DNA from: Bacillota bacterium
Lineage (GTDB): Bacteria > Bacillota_I > Bacilli_A > RFN20 > CAG-826
DNA: 7,049 bases
Assembly: GCA_003512585.1 (NCBI GenBank)
Contig: DOQE01000137.1
Coordinates: 400 to 7,448, forward strand
Direction: 5' to 3'
This document shows, in pieces, positions 6,146-7,049 of this stretch; the stretch's first letter is position 1, and every line of letters starts with the position of its first letter. The position numbers and the translations under genes were made by a program. The notes beneath the pieces were generated by a model, which did no database searches, was not told the DNA's origin, and saw only the letters and a list, made by a program, of their open reading frames with translations.

Positions 6146-6898
6146 ATGGTAGATAAGAAGTATCGCTTGATCATTGCATTTATTACATTTTTATTGTTCT
6201 TCGTTTCATTTTTGACATATTTTTCTTATTCATTATTAGGACTGCTTGATTTATTTAATAAGTATTACTCAATTAAAGGGGTCGAATTTCATTCTTTGAA
6301 TTTAGTCAAAACGATTGGTGGGTTGGTTATTAATTCTTTTTGTATCCCTCTTTCGATTTTTATGGGTTATTTAATCATTAAAGAAAAACGAGATGATAGG
6401 AATATTTTAAATTGTTTTGCCGTGCTTAATATCATCTTGTGTGGTTTTAGGATAGGGGTTGAATTCCTTTATCTATATTTAGCTATGAAGAATTCTTTGA
6501 CATTAAAGGTGTCTAGCGTGATTTGTGCGTTTTCTTTCTCTTTCGCCTTTTTACTTTCTTTTTTAGCTTTCTTTATTAGGAAGATTTTCTTTAAAAGGGT
6601 ATTGACGTATGCATATTGCCTTTGTTTATTATCGGCTTTATTTAGTTCGATGCCGAATGCATCGTTTGGATTTTCTTTGGCTTGCTATATACTTTTTGCC
6701 TTTTCTGCATTCGGGACTATCGTTTTTGTTTCATTGAGCATGCCATGGGAAAAAGGCAGGGTATTTTCAAAAAATGAAGAAATAAGGCAAAGAATAAAAA
6801 AGGTAAGGGAATTAGAAAAGTCTTATGATAAAAAGCTCATTAGTGAAAATGAGTTATATCTAAAATATAACGAATTAAATAATATCAAAGAAGATTAA
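6146..6898 (+). CDS. Six-segment membrane protein with SHOCT-like C-terminal tail
   Basis: The 250-residue product has about six hydrophobic segments (8-34, 53-78, 88-112, 121-144, 152-169, 174-198) and a charged cytoplasmic tail from about 205. The tail (VRELEKSYDKKLISENELYLKYNEL, split here as VRELEKSYDKK at 220-230 and LISENELYLKYNEL at 231-244) has the layout of the SHOCT short C-terminal domain: helix, a short loop with an IS/T-E-x-E turn, then a second helix. SHOCT is usually found at the end of membrane or DNA-binding proteins and is thought to mediate oligomerisation. No transporter or enzyme motif is visible. It starts 4 bp after the large membrane protein, with no Shine-Dalgarno site, as the last gene before the terminator. 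It probably works with that protein, but the function is unknown. Confidence 0.8.
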   Translation: MVDKKYRLIIAFITFLLFFVSFLTYFSYSLLGLLDLFNKYYSIKGVEFHSLNLVKTIGGLVINSFCIPLSIFMGYLIIKEKRDDRNILNCFAVLNIILCGFRIGVEFLYLYLAMKNSLTLKVSSVICAFSFSFAFLLSFLAFFIRKIFFKRVLTYAYCLCLLSALFSSMPNASFGFSLACYILFAFSAFGTIVFVSLSMPWEKGRVFSKNEEIRQRIKKVRELEKSYDKKLISENELYLKYNELNNIKED

Positions 6899-6936
6899 GG
6901 CTTTTTGCTGGAGATTATAAACTGAATAGTTCTTAT

Positions 6937-6984
6937 AAATAGGTTTTTATTTGATAACTGTTAACACAAAATAAAAACCTATTT
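6937..6984. terminator. Perfect 16-bp-stem hairpin, probable bidirectional terminator
   Basis: AAATAGGTTTTTATTT (6937-6952) and its exact reverse complement (6969-6984) flank a 16-base loop containing GTTAAC. The arm ends CCTATTTT on the plus strand and CCTATTT on the minus strand, giving short U-runs both ways. It lies 38 bp after the last cluster gene and just ahead of a possible converging gene end, which suits a shared terminator. The stem is mostly A-U and the U-tract is short, so efficiency is uncertain. Confidence 0.75.
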
Positions 6985-6995
6985 TAACGTAAAAA

Positions 6996-7049
6996 TTACT
7001 GGTCTTTTTTTATTTTTGGTTGATTATTTGTAAGCAAATTAGCAGGGGT
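6996..7049 (-). CDS. Possible 3' end of a convergent gene (partial)
   Basis: On the minus strand this frame is open from the window edge and ends in TAA (6998-6996), reading as the last 17 residues of a protein, TPANLLTNNQPKIKKDQ. The other two minus-strand frames hit stops (TAA) within 40 bases. A charged tail ending just before a two-way hairpin is what a convergent neighbour would look like. Seventeen codons are too few for any family call and could be open by chance. Confidence 0.3.
   Translation of the reverse strand, partial: TPANLLTNNQPKIKKDQ

Overview
The window comes from an AT-rich, low-GC genome that uses TGG for every tryptophan I read, has no in-frame TGA, and uses TGA once as a stop (at 6139-6141), so the standard bacterial code applies. 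AT richness, short gaps, occasional AAGGAG ribosome sites and Lys/Ser/Phe-rich proteins fit an uncultured Bacilli-type Firmicute related to, but outside, the TGA=Trp Mollicutes. That placement is an inference from style, not from a marker gene.

Layout. Positions 1-197 are a non-coding leader packed with palindromes and repeats. It precedes a plus-strand gene (198-1256) whose architecture matches Fic proteins with a C-terminal winged helix, but whose catalytic and inhibitory motifs are both destroyed; I read it as a Fic-derived regulator. Two bases after its stop, on the opposite strand, lies the end of a two-gene unit (2870 down to 1259): a single-pass membrane protein with an outside beta-rich domain, then an MscS-family mechanosensitive channel whose start overlaps the upstream stop. 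A 51-bp divergent promoter region separates this unit from a plus-strand HAD phosphatase (2922-3572).

From about 3613 to 6898 runs a tight plus-strand gene cluster that I cannot assign to a known system: two small coiled-coil proteins of about 100 residues, a 633-residue protein with a helical cytoplasmic part and five C-terminal membrane segments, and a 250-residue six-segment membrane protein ending in a SHOCT-like tail. Gaps are -8 to +4 bp, so the four are very probably co-expressed and may form one membrane complex. The cluster ends at a perfect 16-bp-stem hairpin (6937-6984). Beyond it the minus strand can be read as the last codons of a convergent gene running off the window.

Most likely targets for follow-up are the four-gene coiled-coil/membrane cluster, the catalytically dead Fic regulator with its repeat-rich leader, and the small membrane protein coupled to MscS. 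Several first genes lack a Shine-Dalgarno site and have -10-like hexamers almost touching the start codon, suggesting leaderless or near-leaderless transcripts.
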